DNA of 64,000 bases from Desmodus rotundus (lineage: Eukaryota; Chordata; Mammalia; Chiroptera; Phyllostomidae), in NCBI RefSeq assembly GCF_022682495.2, contig NW_026527566.1:405554-469553 (forward strand), in the 5' to 3' direction. Both the position numbers and the translations under genes were made by a program. Below the pieces are notes generated by a model that did not search any database, was not told the origin of the DNA, and saw only the letters and a program-made list of their open reading frames with translations. This document shows, piece after piece, positions 47,573-61,649 of the stretch (position 1 is its first letter; each line of letters opens with the position of its first letter).

Positions 47573-50500
47573 CACCCAGAGGACCGCGCGTTTTCCCGTG
47601 GACCACACTTCCCAGCAGCTCTCCCACCCCCGCAGAGGCAGAGTGCCAGGAAAGAACTAGGGACCTGGTGCCTGGAAGAGGGGCCGGCCACGGTTCCGCC
47701 CCAGGTGGAGCGGTTCCGGGCGGGCGGGCGGGACCCTCGACCAAGGACCGGTTCTCCCTTGGGGAGTCTGGCCTGTGCCCCGCCTGGGAGGCCAAGAGGC
47801 TTGCTTCGCCTGCAAAGCCCCCACCCTGCCACAAGGCGGCAGACTTGGACCCAGCCGCTTCAACCCTCCAGTCTCTGCGGAACCACCCAAAAATGGAGTG
47901 TGACCGCTGCGACCTCAGTCCCCCAGAGCTCGAACCCCCACCTCTGTGAGGGAATCGGCGACCTCCTGTCCTTGGCGTCCGCAAAAGGCATTCACCTGCG
48001 GTGAACCTGGGCCTCGGGCGAGCACGGCCAGGCCCCATGGTAGGAGCCCGGGGAGGCAATGGCAGCCTCTGCGGCCAGGCCTCGGACTCTCCCCGGGGCT
48101 CTCTCGGGGCACGGGCACCCTCTCGCGCCTAGAGAGTGCCCACGCCGTGCCTTGAGCCACGCGAGACACCTGCTTCCCGTGATAAGAGGCCCCCTGCCTC
48201 CGTGGAGCTTGGAACTCTGGGGCGGGCTGCGGGTCCCTGGGCTAAGTGGCTGGAAGCGGGCAGACCCCTCCGTCCCGACCGCCCAACTGCGAAGGACAGG
48301 GGGGAGGCCCCCAGGAGATGGCTTTGGTTAGAGCCGCTGCTGGCCGGTTTCGGGCCGAGACGCGGGACCCGGCAGGCTCAGGACAGGCAGCCCCAGCACA
48401 AGCCTCCCTCGGGGCAACGGGCCCCACCCTGGACATATCAGGCCTGCTTCACAGGGTCCCTGGGGTCGTGTCCGTGGAACTGGAAGCTCTCCCCGCCACC
48501 CAGAGGTCCGTTCCTTTTCCCGTGGACCACACTTGCCAGCCCGTCTTACACCCCGCCAGAGGCAGAGTGCCAGGGAAGAGCTAGGGACCCGGGGCCTCGA
48601 TGAGGGGCGGGCCAGGGTTCCACGCCTGGTGGGCAGGGGCCCGGGCGGGCCGGACCCACGCCCAGGGACCCCGTCTCCAGGGGGGACTCGGGCCTGAGAC
48701 CTGCCTGGGGGGCTATGAGTCTTTCCTGGCTCAATCGGCCCCACCCTGCCCCCAGGCGGCAAACGTGCACCGAGACGCTTCTACTCTCTAAAGTCTGGGC
48801 TGGACTTCGCGAGAAGGGACTGTGTCCACTGGGACCCGGGTCCCACAGAGCTCGAACCCCCCTCCCCGTGAAGGCATCCGCGGCCTGTGGTCCCTGGTGT
48901 CCGCAAAAGGCATTCACCTGCGGAGAACCTGGGCCCAGGTGAGCGGGACCAGGCCCCACGGCAGGAGCCTGGGGAGGCCACTGGAGCCCCGGGGGCCAGG
49001 GCTGGGCATTTTCCCGGGTGCTCTCTCGGGTCCCAGGCGCCCTCTCTCGCCCGGGGAGTGCCCACGCCGTCCCCTGACCCCCGCAGGACGCCTGCATCTC
49101 GCCATAAGCGGCCCACCTCGTCCATGGAGCTGGGACACATGGGGCCGGGGTGCGAGGAACTGGCCTACGTGGCTGCAAACCCGCAGACCCCTCCGTCCCG
49201 TCCCCACCACTGCGAAGATCCCCCTGTTCTTCCATCCGTAAAGGGGTCCCCGGGAGGCCCGCAGGAGATGGCTTTTGTCCGAGACGCGGCTGGGTGGTTT
49301 CGGGCCAAGAGGCGGGGCCGCGCAGGCGCAAGCAGGCCCCACCCCAAGAGCATCCCTCCGGGCAACGTGCCCCCCCTTGAGATATCAGGCGTGGTCCACA
49401 GGGTCCCTGGGCTGGTGTCAGAGTTAACGGAGGCCCTCCCTGCCACCCAGAGGACGGCGCGTTTTCCCGTGGACCACACTTGCCAGGCCGTCTCCCACCC
49501 CGCCAGAGGCAGAGTGCCAGGGAAGAGCTAGGGACCTGGGGCAGGGAAGAGGGGCCGGCCACGGTTCCGGGCCAGGTGGGGCGGGCCCGGGCGGGCGGGA
49601 CCCACGCCCAGGGACCGGGTCTCCCTGGGGGTCTCGGGCCTGAGACCTGCCTGGGGGGCTAAGAGTCTCTCTTGGCTCATACGGCCCCACCCTGCCCCGA
49701 GGCGGAAAACTTGGACCGAGACGCTTCTACTCTCTAAAGTCTGGGCTGAACTTTGCGAGAAGGGACTGTGTGCGCTGCGACCTGGGTCCCACAGAGCTCG
49801 AACCCCCCCTGCCCGTGAAGGGATCCGCGGCCTGTGGTCCCTGGTTTCCGCAAAAGGCATTCACCTGCGGAGAACCTGGGCCCAGGTGAGCGGGACCAGG
49901 TCCCACGGCAGGAGCCTGGGGAGGCCACTGGTGCCCCGGGGGCCAGGACTGGGCATTTTCCCGGGTGCTCTCTCGTGTCCCAGGCGCCCTCTTTCGCCCT
50001 GGGTGTGCCCACGCCGTCCCCTGACCCCCGCAGGACGCCTGCATCCCGCCATAAGCGGCCCACCTCGTCCATGGAGCTGGGACACATGGGGCCGGGGTGC
50101 GAGCAACTGGCCTACGTGGCTGCAAACCCGCAGACCCCTCCGTCCCGTCCCCACCACTGCGAAGATCCCCCTGTTCTTCCATCCGTAAAGGGGTCCCCCT
50201 TTACGGATGGAAGAACAGGGGGGAGGCCCCCAGGAGATGGCTTTTGTCCGAGACGCGGCTGGGAGGTTTGGGGCCAAGAGGCGGGGCCGCGCAGGCGCAA
50301 GCAGGCCCCACCCCAAGAGCATCCCTCCGGGCAACGTGCCCCCCCCTTGAGATATCAGGCCAGGTCCACAGGGTCCCTGGGCTGGTGTCAGAGTTAACGG
50401 AGGCCCTCCCTGCGACCCAGAGGACCGCGCGTTTTCCCGTGGACCACACTTCCCAGCAGCTCTCCCACCCCCGCAGAGGCAGAGTGCCAGGAAAGAACTA

Positions 50501-53033
50501 GGGACCTGGTGCCTGGAAGAGGGGCCAGCCACGGTTCCGCGCCAGGTGGAGCGGTTCCGGGCGGGCGGGCGGGACCCTCGACCAAGGACCGGTTCTCCCT
50601 TGGGGAGTCTGGCCTGTGCCCCGCCTGGGAGGCCAAGAGCCTTGCTTCTCCTTTAAAGCCCCCACCCTGCCACAAGGCGGCAGACTTGGACCCAGCCACT
50701 TCAACCCTCCAGTCTCTGCGGAACCACCCAAAAATGGAGTGTGACCGCTGCGGCCTCAGTCCCCCAGAGCTCGAACCCCCACCTCTGTGAGGGAATCGGC
50801 GACCTCCTGTCCTTGGCGTCCGCAAAAGGCATTCACCTGCGGTGAACCTGGGCCTCGGGCGAACACGGTCAGGCCCCATGGTAGGAGCCCGGGGAGGCAA
50901 TGGCAGCCTCTGCGGCCAGGCCTCGGACTCTCCCCGGGGCTCTCTCGGGTCCCAGGCGCCCTCTCTCGCCCGGGGAGTGCCCACACCGTCCCCTGACTCC
51001 CGCAGGACGCCTGCATCCCGCCATAAGCGGCCCACCTCGTCCATGGAGCTGGGACACATGGGGCCGGGCTGCGAGCAACTGGCCTATGTGGCTGCAAACC
51101 CGCAGAACCCTCCGTCCCGTCCCCACCACTGCGAAGATCCCCCTGTTCTTCCATCCGTAAAGGGGTCCCCCTTTACGGATGGAAGAACAGGGGGGAGGCC
51201 CCCAGGAGATGGCTTTTGTCCGAGACGCGGCTGGGAGGTTTGGGGCCAAGAGGCGGGGCCGCGCAGGCGCAAGCAGGCCCCACCCCAAGAGCATCCCTCC
51301 GGGCAACGTGCCCCCCCCTTGAGATATCAGGCCAGGTCCACAGGGTCCCTGGGCTGGTGTCAGTGTTAACGGAGGCCCTCCCTGCCACCCACAGGACCGC
51401 GCGTTTTCCCGTGGACCACACTTCCCAGCAGCTCTCCCACCCCCGCAGAGGCAGAGTGCCAGGAAAGAACTAGGGACCTGGTGCCTGGAAGAGGGGCCGG
51501 CCACGGTTCCGCGCCAGGTGGAGCGGTTCCGGGCGGGCGGGCGGGACCCTCGACCAAGGACCGGTTCTCCCTTGGGGAGTCTGGCCTGTGCCCCGCCTGG
51601 GAGGCCAAGAGCCTTGCTTCGCCTGCAAAGCCCCCACCCTGCCACAAGGCGGCAGACTTGGACCCAGCCGCTTCAACCCTCCAGTCTCTGAGGAACCACC
51701 CAAAAATGGAGTGTGACCGCTGCGACCTCAGTCCCCCAGAGCCCGAACCCCCACCTCTGTGAGGGAATCGGCGACCTCCTGTCCTTGGCGTCCGCAAAAG
51801 GCATTCACCTGCGGTGAACCTGGGCCTCGGGCGAACACGGCCAGGCCCCATGGTAGGAGCCCGGGGAGGCAATGGCAGCCTCTGCGGCCAGGCCTCGGAC
51901 TCTCCCCGGGGCTCTCTCGGGGCACGGGCACCCTCTCTCGCCTAGAGAGTGCCCACGCCGTGCCTTGAGCCCCGCGAGACACCTGCTTCCCGTGATAAGA
52001 GGCCCCCTGCCTCCGTGGAGCTTGGAACTCTGGGGCCGGGCTGCGGGTCCCTGGGCTAAGTGGCTGGAAGCGCGCAGACCCCTCCGTCCCGACCGCCCAA
52101 CTGCGAAGGACAGGGGGGAGGCCCCCAGGAGATGGCTTTGTTCAGAGCCACGGCTGGCCGGTTTCGGGCCAAGACGCGGGACCCGGCAGGCTCAGGACAG
52201 GCAGCCCCAGCACAAGCCTCCCTCGGGGCAACGGGCCCCACCCTGGACATATCAGGCCTGCTTCACAGGGTCCCTGGGGTCGTGTCCGTGGAACTGGAAG
52301 CTCTCCCCGCCACCCAGAGGTCCGTTCCTTTTCCCGTGGACCACACTTGCCAGCCCGTCTTACACCCCGCCAGAGGCAGAGTGCCAGGGAAGAGCTAGGG
52401 ACCCGGGGCCTCGATGAGGGGCGGGCCAGGGTTCCACGCCTGGTGGGCAGGGGCCCGGGCGGGCCGGACCCACGCCCAGGGACCCCGTCTCCAGGGGGGA
52501 CTCGGGCCTGAGACCTGCCTGGGGGGCTATGAGTCTTTCCTGGCTCAATCGTCCCCACCCTGCCCCCAGGCGGCAAACGTGCACCGAGACGCTTCTACTC
52601 TCTAAAGTCTGGGCTGGACTTCGCGAGAAGGCACTGTGTCCGCTGGGACCCGGGTCCCACAGAGCTCGAACGCCCCTCCCCGTGAAGGCATCCGCGGCCT
52701 GTGGTCCTTGGTGTCCGCAAAAGGCATTCACCTGCGGAGAACCCGGGCCCAGGTGAGCGGGACCATGCCCCACGGCAGGAGCCTGGGGAGGCCACTGGAG
52801 ACACGGGGGCCAGGGCTGGGCATTTTCCCGGGTGCTCTCTCGGGTCCCAGGCGCCCTCTCTCGCCCGGGGAGTGCCCACGCCGTCCCCTGACCCCCGCAG
52901 GACGCCTGCATCCCGCCATAAGCGGCCCACCTCGTCCATGGAGCTGGGACACATGTGGCCGGGGTGCGAGGAACTGGCCTACGTGGCTGCAAACCCGCAG
53001 ACCCCTCCGTCCCGTCCCCACCACTGCGAAGAT

Positions 53034-53089
53034 CCCCCTGTTCTTCCATCCATAAAGGGGTCCCCCTTTACGGATGGAAGAACAGGGGG
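53034..53089. repeat. Palindrome with left-arm CpG loss (M56)
   Basis: The left arm reads ccatccataaagg instead of ccatccgtaaagg; the right arm still has tttacggatgg. A single CpG to CpA change affects one arm only, so the arms are not obligatorily co-converted. Confidence 0.9.
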
Positions 53090-53279
53090 GAGGCCCCCAG
53101 GAGATGGCTTTTGTCCGAGACGCGGCTGGGAGGTTTGGGGCCAAGAGGCGGGGCCGCGGAGGCGCAAGCAGGCCCCACCCCAAGAGCATCCCTCCGGGCA
53201 ACGTGCCCCCCCCTTGAGATATCAGGCGTGGTCACAGGGTCCCTGGGCTGGTGTCAGAGTTAACTGAGGCCCTCCCTGC

Positions 53280-54249
53280 CACCCAGAGGACGGCGCGTTT
53301 TCCCGTGGACCACACTTGCCAGGCCGTCTCCCACCCCGCCAGAGGCAGAGTGCCAGGGAAGAGCTAGGGACCTGGGGCAGGGAAGAGGGGCCGGCCACGG
53401 TTCCGGGCCAGGTGGGGCGGGCCCGGGCGGGCGGGACCCACGCCCAGGGACCGGGTCTCCCTGGGGGTCTCGGGCCTGAGACCTGCCTGGGGGGCTAAGA
53501 GTCTCTCTTGGCTCATACGGCCCCACCCTGCCCCGAGGCGGAAAACTTGGACCGAGACGCTTCTACTCTCTAAAGTCTGGGCTGAACTTTGCGAGAAGGG
53601 ACTGTGTGCGCTGCGACCTGGGTCCCACAGAGCTCGAACCCCCCCTGCCCGTGAAGGGATCCGCGGCCTGTGGTCCCTGGTCCGCAAAAGGCATTCACCT
53701 GCGGAGAACCTGGGCCCAGGTGAGCGGGACCAGGCCCCACGGCAGGAGCCTGGGGAGGCCACTGGAGCCCCGGGGGCCAGGGCTGGGCATTTTCCCGGGT
53801 GCTCTCTCGGGTCCCAGTCGCCCTCTCTCGCCCGGGGAGTGCCCACGCCGTCCCCTGACCCCCGCAGGACGCCTGCATCCCGCCATAAGCGGCCCACCTC
53901 GTCCATGGAGCTGGGACACATGGGGCCGGGGTGCGAGCAACTGGCCTACGTGGCTGCAAACCCGCAGACCCCTCCGTCCCGTCCCCACCACTGCGAAGAT
54001 CCCCCTGTTCTTCCATCCGTAAAGGGGTCCCCCTTTACGGATGGAAGAACAGGGGGGAGGCCCCCAGGAGATGGCTTTGGTTAGAGCCGCTGCTGGCCGG
54101 TTTCGGGCCGAGACGCGGGACCCGGCAGGCTCAGGACAGGCAGCCCCAGCACAAGCCTCCCTCGGGGCAACGGGCCCCACCCTGGACATATCAGGCCTGC
54201 TTCACAGGGTCCCTGGGGTCGTGTCGGTGGAACTGGAAGCTCTCCCCGC
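53280..54249. repeat. Chimeric monomer M57: Bc/F upstream, N3 downstream
   Basis: Left half and palindrome (54001-54056, TC centre) are of F type. Just after the shared stretch caggagatggctttg (about 54065-54079) the sequence becomes N3: gttagagccgctgctggcc, ggccgagacgcggg, ctggacatatcaggcc, gtcggtggaactgg. It is the only monomer with a full palindrome and an N-type 3' part, so the crossover lies in the roughly 25 bases after the palindrome that both classes share. The left half also lacks two bases (ccctggtccgcaaaagg) at the landmark. Confidence 0.85.
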
Positions 54250-57200
54250 CACCCAGAGGTCCGTTCCTTTTCCCGTGGACCACACTTGCCAGCCCGTTTC
54301 CCACCCCGCCAGAGGCAGAGTGCCAGGGAAGAGCTAGGGACCCGGGGCCTCGATGAGGGGCGGACCAGTGTTCCTCGCCTGGTGGGCAAGGGCCCGGGCG
54401 GGCGGGACCCACGCCCAGGGACCGGGTCTCCCTGGGGATCTCGGGCCTGAGACCTGCCTGGGGGGCTAAGAGTCTCTCTTGGCTCAAACGGCCCCACCCT
54501 GCCCCGAGGCGGAAAACTTGGACCGAGACGCTTCTACTCTCTAAAGTCTGGGGTGAACTTTGCGAGAAGGGACTGTGTGCGCTGCGACCTGGGTCCCACA
54601 GAGCTCGAACACCCCCTGCCCGTGAAGGGATCCGCTGCCTGTGGCCCTGGTGTCCGCAAAAGGTATTCACCTGCGGAGAACCTGGGCCCAGGTGAGCGGG
54701 ACCAGGCCCCACGGCAGGAGCCTGGGGAGGCCACTGGAGACACGGGGGCCAGGGCTGGGCATTTTCCCGGGTGCTCTCTCGGGTCCCAGGCGCCCTCTCT
54801 CGCCCGGGGAGTGCCCACGCCGTCCCCTGACCCCCGCAGGACGCCTGCATCCCGCCATAAGCGGCCCACCTCGTCCATGGAGCTGGGACACATGGGGCCG
54901 GGGTGCGAGCAACTGGCCTACGTGGCTGCAAACCCGCAGACCCCTCCGTCCCGTCCCCACCACTGCGAAGATCCCCCTGTTCTTCCATCCGTAAAGGGGT
55001 CCCCCTTTACGGATGGAAGAACAGGGGGGAGGCCCTCAGGAGATGGCTTTTGCCCGAGCCGCGGCTGGGTGGTTTCGGGCCAAGAGACGGGGCCGCGCAG
55101 GCGCAAGCAGGCCCCACCCCAAGAGCATCCCTCCTGGCAACGTGCCCCCCCCTTGAGATATCAGGCCAGGTCCACAGGGTCCCTGGGCTGGTGTCAGAGT
55201 TAACTGAGGCCCTCCCTGCCACCCAGAGGACGGCGCGTTTTCCCGTGGACCACACTTCCCAGCAGCTCTCCCACCCCCGCAGAGGCAGAGTGCCAGGAAA
55301 GAACTAGGGACCTGGTGCCTGGAAGAGGGGCCGGCCACGGTTCCGCCCCAGGTGGAGCGGTTCCGGGCGGGCGGGCGGGACCCTCGACCAAGGACCGGTT
55401 CTCCCTTGGGGAGTCTGGCCTGTGCCCCGCCTGGGAGGCCAAGAGGCTTGCTTCGCCTGCAAAGCCCCCACCCTGCCACAAGGCGGCAGACTTGGACCCA
55501 GCCGCTTCAACCCTCCAGTCTCTGCGGAACCACCCAAAAATGGAGTGTGACCGCTGCGACCTCAGTCCCCCAGAGCTCGAACCCCCACCTCTGTGAGGGA
55601 ATCGGCGACCTCCTGTCCTTGGCGTCCGCAAAAGGCATTCACCTGCGGTGAACCTGGGCCTCGGGCGAGCACGGCCAGGCCCCATGGTAGGAGCCCGGGG
55701 AGGCAATGGCAGCCTCTGCGGCCAGGCCTCGGACTCTCCCCGGGGCTCTCTCGGGGCACGGGCACCCTCTCGCGCCTAGAGAGTGCCCACGCCGTGCCTT
55801 GAGCCACGCGAGACACCTGCTTCCCGTGATAAGAGGCCCCCTGCCTCCGTGGAGCTTGGAACTCTGGGGCGGGCTGCGGGTCCCTGGGCTAAGTGGCTGG
55901 AAGCGGGCAGACCCCTCCGTCCCGACCGCCCAACTGCGAAGGACAGGGGGGAGGCCCCCAGGAGATGGCTTTGGTTAGAGCCGCTGCTGGCCGGTTTCGG
56001 GCCGAGACGCGGGACCCGGCAGGCTCAGGACAGGCAGCCCCAGCACAAGCCTCCCTCGGGGCAACGGGCCCCACCCTGGACATATCAGGCCTGCTTCACA
56101 GGGTCCCTGGGGTCGTGTCCGTGGAACTGGAAGCTCTCCCCGCCACCCAGAGGTCCGTTCCTTTTCCCGTGGACCACACTTGCCAGCCCGTCTTACACCC
56201 CGCCAGAGGCAGAGTGCCAGGGAAGAGCTAGGGACCCGGGGCCTCGATGAGGGGCGGGCCAGGGTTCCACGCCTGGTGGGCAGGGGCCCGGGCGGGCCGG
56301 ACCCACGCCCAGGGACCCCGTCTCCAGGGGGGACTCGGGCCTGAGACCTGCCTGGGGGGCTATGAGTCTTTCCTGGCTCAATCGGCCCCACCCTGCCCCC
56401 AGGCGGCAAACGTGCACCGAGACGCTTCTACTCTCTAAAGTCTGGGCTGGACTTCGCGAGAAGGGACTGTGTCCACTGGGACCCGGGTCCCACAGAGCTC
56501 GAACCCCCCTCCCCGTGAAGGCATCCGCGGCCTGTGGTCCCTGGTGTCCGCAAAAGGCATTCACCTGCGGAGAACCTGGGCCCAGGTGAGCGGGACCAGG
56601 CCCCACGGCAGGAGCCTGGGGAGGCCACTGGAGCCCCGGGGGCCAGGGCTGGGCATTTTCCCGGGTGCTCTCTCGGGTCCCAGGCGCCCTCTCTCGCCCG
56701 GGGAGTGCCCACGCCGTCCCCTGACCCCCGCAGGACGCCTGCATCTCGCCATAAGCGGCCCACCTCGTCCATGGAGCTGGGACACATGGGGCCGGGGTGC
56801 GAGGAACTGGCCTACGTGGCTGCAAACCCGCAGACCCCTCCGTCCCGTCCCCACCACTGCGAAGATCCCCCTGTTCTTCCATCCGTAAAGGGGTCCCCGG
56901 GAGGCCCCCAGGAGATGGCTTTTGTCCGAGACGCGGCTGGGTGGTTTCGGGCCAAGAGGCGGGGCCGCGCAGGCGCAAGCAGGCCCCACCCCAAGAGCAT
57001 CCCTCCGGGCAACGTGCCCCCCCTTGAGATATCAGGCGTGGTCCACAGGGTCCCTGGGCTGGTGTCAGAGTTAACGGAGGCCCTCCCTGCCACCCAGAGG
57101 ACGGCGCGTTTTCCCGTGGACCACACTTGCCAGGCCGTCTCCCACCCCGCCAGAGGCAGAGTGCCAGGGAAGAGCTAGGGACCTGGGGCAGGGAAGAGGG

Positions 57201-60200
57201 GCCGGCCACGGTTCCGGGCCAGGTGGGGCGGGCCCGGGCGGGCGGGACCCACGCCCAGGGACCGGGTCTCCCTGGGGGTCTCGGGCCTGAGACCTGCCTG
57301 GGGGGCTAAGAGTCTCTCTTGGCTCATACGGCACCACCCTGCCCCGAGGCGGAAAACTTGGACCGAGACGCTTCTACTCTCTAAAGTCTGGGCTGAACTT
57401 TGCGAGAAGGGACTGTGTGCGCTGCGACCTGGGTCCCACAGAGCTCGAACCCCCCCTGCCCGTGAAGGGATCCGCGGCCTGTGGTCCCTGGTTTCCGCAA
57501 AAGGCATTCACCTGCGGAGAACCTGGGCCCAGGTGAGCGGGACCAGGTCCCACGGCAGGAGCCTGGGGAGGCCACTGGTGCCCCGGGGGCCAGGACTGGG
57601 CATTTTCCCGGGTGCTCTCTCGTGTCCCAGGCGCCCTCTTTCGCCCTGGGTGTGCCCACGCCGTCCCCTGACCCCCGCAGGACGCCTGCATCCCGCCATA
57701 AGCGGCCCACCTCGTCCATGGAGCTGGGACACATGGGGCCGGGGTGCGAGCAACTGGCCTACGTGGCTGCAAACCCGCAGACCCCTCCGTCCCGTCCCCA
57801 CCACTGCGAAGATCCCCCTGTTCTTCCATCCGTAAAGGGGTCCCCCTTTACGGATGGAAGAACAGGGGGGAGGCCCCCAGGAGATGGCTTTTGTCCGAGA
57901 CGCGGCTGGGAGGTTTGGGGCCAAGAGGCGGGGCCGCGCAGGCGCAAGCAGGCCCCACCCCAAGAGCATCCCTCCGGGCAACGTGCCCCCCCCTTGAGAT
58001 ATCAGGCCAGGTCCACAGGGTCCCTGGGCTGGTGTCAGAGTTAACGGAGGCCCTCCCTGCCACCCAGAGGACCGCGCGTTTTCCTGTGGACCACACTTCC
58101 CAGCAGCTCTCCCACCCCCGCAGAGGCAGAGTGCCAGGAAAGAACTAGGGACCTGGTGCCTGGAAGAGGGGCCAGCCACGGTTCCGCGCCAGGTGGAGCG
58201 GTTCCGGGCGGGCGGGCGGGACCCTCGACCAAGGACCGGTTCTCCCTTGGGGAGTCTGGCCTGTGCCCCGCCTGGGAGGCCAAGAGCCTTGCTTCGCCTT
58301 TAAAGCCCCCACCCTGCCACAAGGCGGCAGACTTGGACCCAGCCACTTCAACTCTCCAGTCTCTGCGGAACCACCCAAAAATGCAGTGTGACCGCTGCGA
58401 CCTCAGTCCCCCAGAGCTCGAACCCCCACCTCTGTGAGGGAATCGGCGACCTCCTGTCCTTGGCGTCCGCAAAAGGCATTCACCTGCGGTGAACCTGGGC
58501 CTCGGGCGAACACGGTCAGGCCCCATGGTAGGAGCCCGGGGAGGCAATGGCAGCCTCTGCGGCCAGGCCTCGGACTCTCCCCGGGGCTCTCTCGGGTCCC
58601 AGGCGCCCTCTCTCGCCCGGGGAGTGCCCACACCGTCCCCTGACCCCCGCAGGACGCCTGCATCCCGCCATAAGCGGCCCACCTCGTCCATGGAGCTGGG
58701 ACACATGGGGCCGGGGTGCGAGCAACTGGCCTATGTGGCTGCAAACCCGCAGACCCCTCCGTCCCGTCCCCACCACTGCGAAGATCCCCCTGTTCTTCCA
58801 TCCGTAAAGGGGGACCCCTTTACGGATGGAAGAACAGGGGGGAGGCCCCCAGGAGATGGCTTTTGTCCGAGCCGCGGCTGGGTGGTTTCGGGCCAAGAGG
58901 CGGGGCCGCGCAGGCGCAAGCAGGCCCCACCCCAAGAGCATCCCTCCGGGCAACGTGCCCCCCCCTTGAGATATCAGGCCAGGTCCACAGGGTCCCTGGG
59001 CTGGTGTCAGTGTTAACGGAGGCCCTCCCTGCCACCCAGAGGACCGCGCGTTTTCCCGTGGACCACACTTCCCAGCAGCTCTCCCACCCCCGCAGAGGCA
59101 GAGTGCCAGGAAAGAACTAGGGACCTGGTGCCTGGAAGAGGGGCCGGCCACGGTTCCGCGCCAGGTGGAGCGGTTCCGGGCGGGCGGGCGGGACCCTCGA
59201 CCAAGGACCGGTTCTCCCTTGGGGAGTCTGGCCTGTGCCCCGCCTGGGAGGCCAAGAGCCTTGCTTCGCCTGCAAAGCCCCCACCCTGCCACAAGGCGGC
59301 AGACTTGGACCCAGCCGCTTCAACCCTCCAGTCTCTGCGGAACCACCCAAAAATGGAGTGTGACCGCTGCGGCCTCAGTCCCCCAGAGCTCGAACCCCCA
59401 CCTCTGTGAGGGAATCGGCGACCTCCTGTCCTTGGCGTCCGCAAAAGGCATTCACCTGCGGTGAACCTGGGCCTCGGGCAAGCACGGCCAGGCCCCATGG
59501 TAGGAGCCCGGGGAGGCAATGGCAGCCTCTGCGGCCAGGCCTCGGACTCTCCCCGGGGCTCTCTCGGGGCACGGGCACCCTCTCGCGCCTAGAGAGTGCC
59601 CACGCCGTGCCTTGAGCCACGCGAGACACCTGCTTCCCGTGATAAGAGGCCCCCTGCCTCCGTGGAGCTTGGAACTCTGGGGCGGGCTGCGGGTCCCTGG
59701 GCTAAGTGGCTGGAAGCGGGCAGACCCCTCCGTCCCGACCGCCCAACTGCGAAGGACAGGGGGGAGGCCCCCAGGAGATGGCTTTGGTTAGAGCCGCTGC
59801 TGGCCGGTTTCGGGCCGAGACGCGGGACCCGGCAGGCTCAGGACAGGCAGCCCCAGCACAAGCCTCCCTCGGGGCAACGGGCCCCACCCTGGACATATCA
59901 GGCCTGCTTCACAGGGTCCCTGGGGTCGTGTCGGTGGAACTGGAAGCTCTCCCCGCCACCCAGAGGTCCGTTCCTTTTCCCGTGGACCACACTTGCCAGC
60001 CCGTCTCCCACCCCGCCAGAGGCAGAGTGCCAGGGAAGAGCTAGGGACCCGGGGCCTCGATGAGGGGCGGACCAGTGTTCCTCGCCTGGTGGGCAAGGGC
60101 CCGGGCGGGCGGGACCCACGCCCAGGGACCGGGTCTCCCTGGGGGTCTCGGGCCTGAGACCTGCCTGGGGGGCTAAGAGTCTCTCTTGGCTCAAACGGCC

Positions 60201-61649
60201 CCACCCTGCCCCGAGGCGGAAAACTTGGACCGAGACGCTTCTACTCTCTAAAGTCTGGGGTGAACTTTGCGAGAAGGGACTGTGTGCGCTGCGACCTGGG
60301 TCCCACAGAGCTCGAACACCCCCTGCCCGTGAAGGGATCCGCTGCCTGTGGCCCTGGTGTCCGCAAAAGGTATTCACCTGCGGAGAACCTGGGCCCAGGT
60401 GAGCGGGACCAGGCCCCACGGCAGGAGCCTGGGGAGGCCACTGGAGACACGGGGGCCAGGGCTGGGCATTTTCCCGGGTGCTCTCTCGGGTCCCAGGCGC
60501 CCTCTCTCGCCCGGGGAGTGCCCACGCCGTCCCCTGACCCCCGCAGGACGCCTGCATCCCGCCATAAGCGGCCCACCTCGTCCATGGAGCTGGGACACAT
60601 GGGGCCGGGGTGCGAGCAACTGGCCTACGTGGCTGCAAACCCGCAGACCCCTCCGTCCCGTCCCCACCACTGCGAAGATCCCCCTGTTCTTCCATCCGTA
60701 AAGGGGTCCCCCTTTACGGATGGAAGAACAGGGGGGAGGACCTCAGGAGATGGCTTTTGCCCGAGCCGCGGCTGGGTGGTTTCGGGCCAAGAGACGGGGC
60801 CGCGCAGGCGCAAGCAGGCCCCACCCCAAGAGCATCCCTCCTGGCAACGTGCCCTCCCCTTGAGATATCAGGCGTGGTCCACAGGGTCCCTGGGCTGGTG
60901 TCAGAGTTAACTGAGGCCCTCCCTGCCACCCAGAGGACGGCGCGTTTTCCCGTGGACCACACTTGCCAGGCCGTCTCCCACCCCGCCAGAGGCAGAGTGC
61001 CAGGGAAGAGCTAGGGACCTGGGGCAGGGAAGAGGGGCCGGCCACGGTTCCAGGCCAGGTTGGGCGGGCCCGCGCGGGCGGGACCCACGCCCAGGGACCG
61101 GGTCTCCCTGGGGGTCTCGCGCCTGAGACCTGCCTGGGGGGCTAAGAGTCTCTCTTGGCTCATACGGCCCCACCCTGCCCCGAGGCGGAAAACTTGGACC
61201 GAGACGCTTCTACTCTCTAAAGTCTGGGCTGAACTTTGCGAGAAGGGACTGTGTGCGCTGCGACCTGGGTCCCACAGAGCTCGAACCCCCCCTGCCCGTG
61301 AAGGGATCCGCGGCCTGTGGTCCCTGGTGTCCGCAAAAGGCATTCACCTGCGGAGAACCTGGGCCCAGGTGAGCGGGACCAGGTCCCACGGCAGGAGCCT
61401 GGGGAGGCCACTGGTGCCCCGGGGGCCAGGACTGGGCATTTTCCCGGGTGCTCTCTCGTGTCCCAGGCGCCCCCTCTCGCCCTGGGAGTGCCCACGCCGT
61501 CCCCTGACCCCCGCAGGACGCCTGCATCCCGCCATAAGCGGCCCACCTCGTCCATGGAGCTGGGACACATGGGGCCGGGGTGCGAGCAACTGGCCTACGT
61601 GGCTGCAAACCCGCAGGCCCCGCCGTCCCGTCCCCACCACTGCGAAGAT

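Larger units (their letters stand above)
47573..55219. repeat. Octamer block IX (M51-M58)
   Basis: Starts: M51 47573 (A1/N3), M52 48497 (Bb/H), M53 49444 (Bc/F), M54 50414 (A1/F, TC centre), M55 51386 (A1/N1), M56 52311 (Bb-like/F), M57 53280 (Bc/F then N3, chimera), M58 54250 (Ba/F). Length 7647 bp. M51-M53 closely match M59-M61, 7647 bp downstream; M58 matches M64 at +5707; M54-M55 match M66-M67 at about +11484. Confidence 0.82.
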
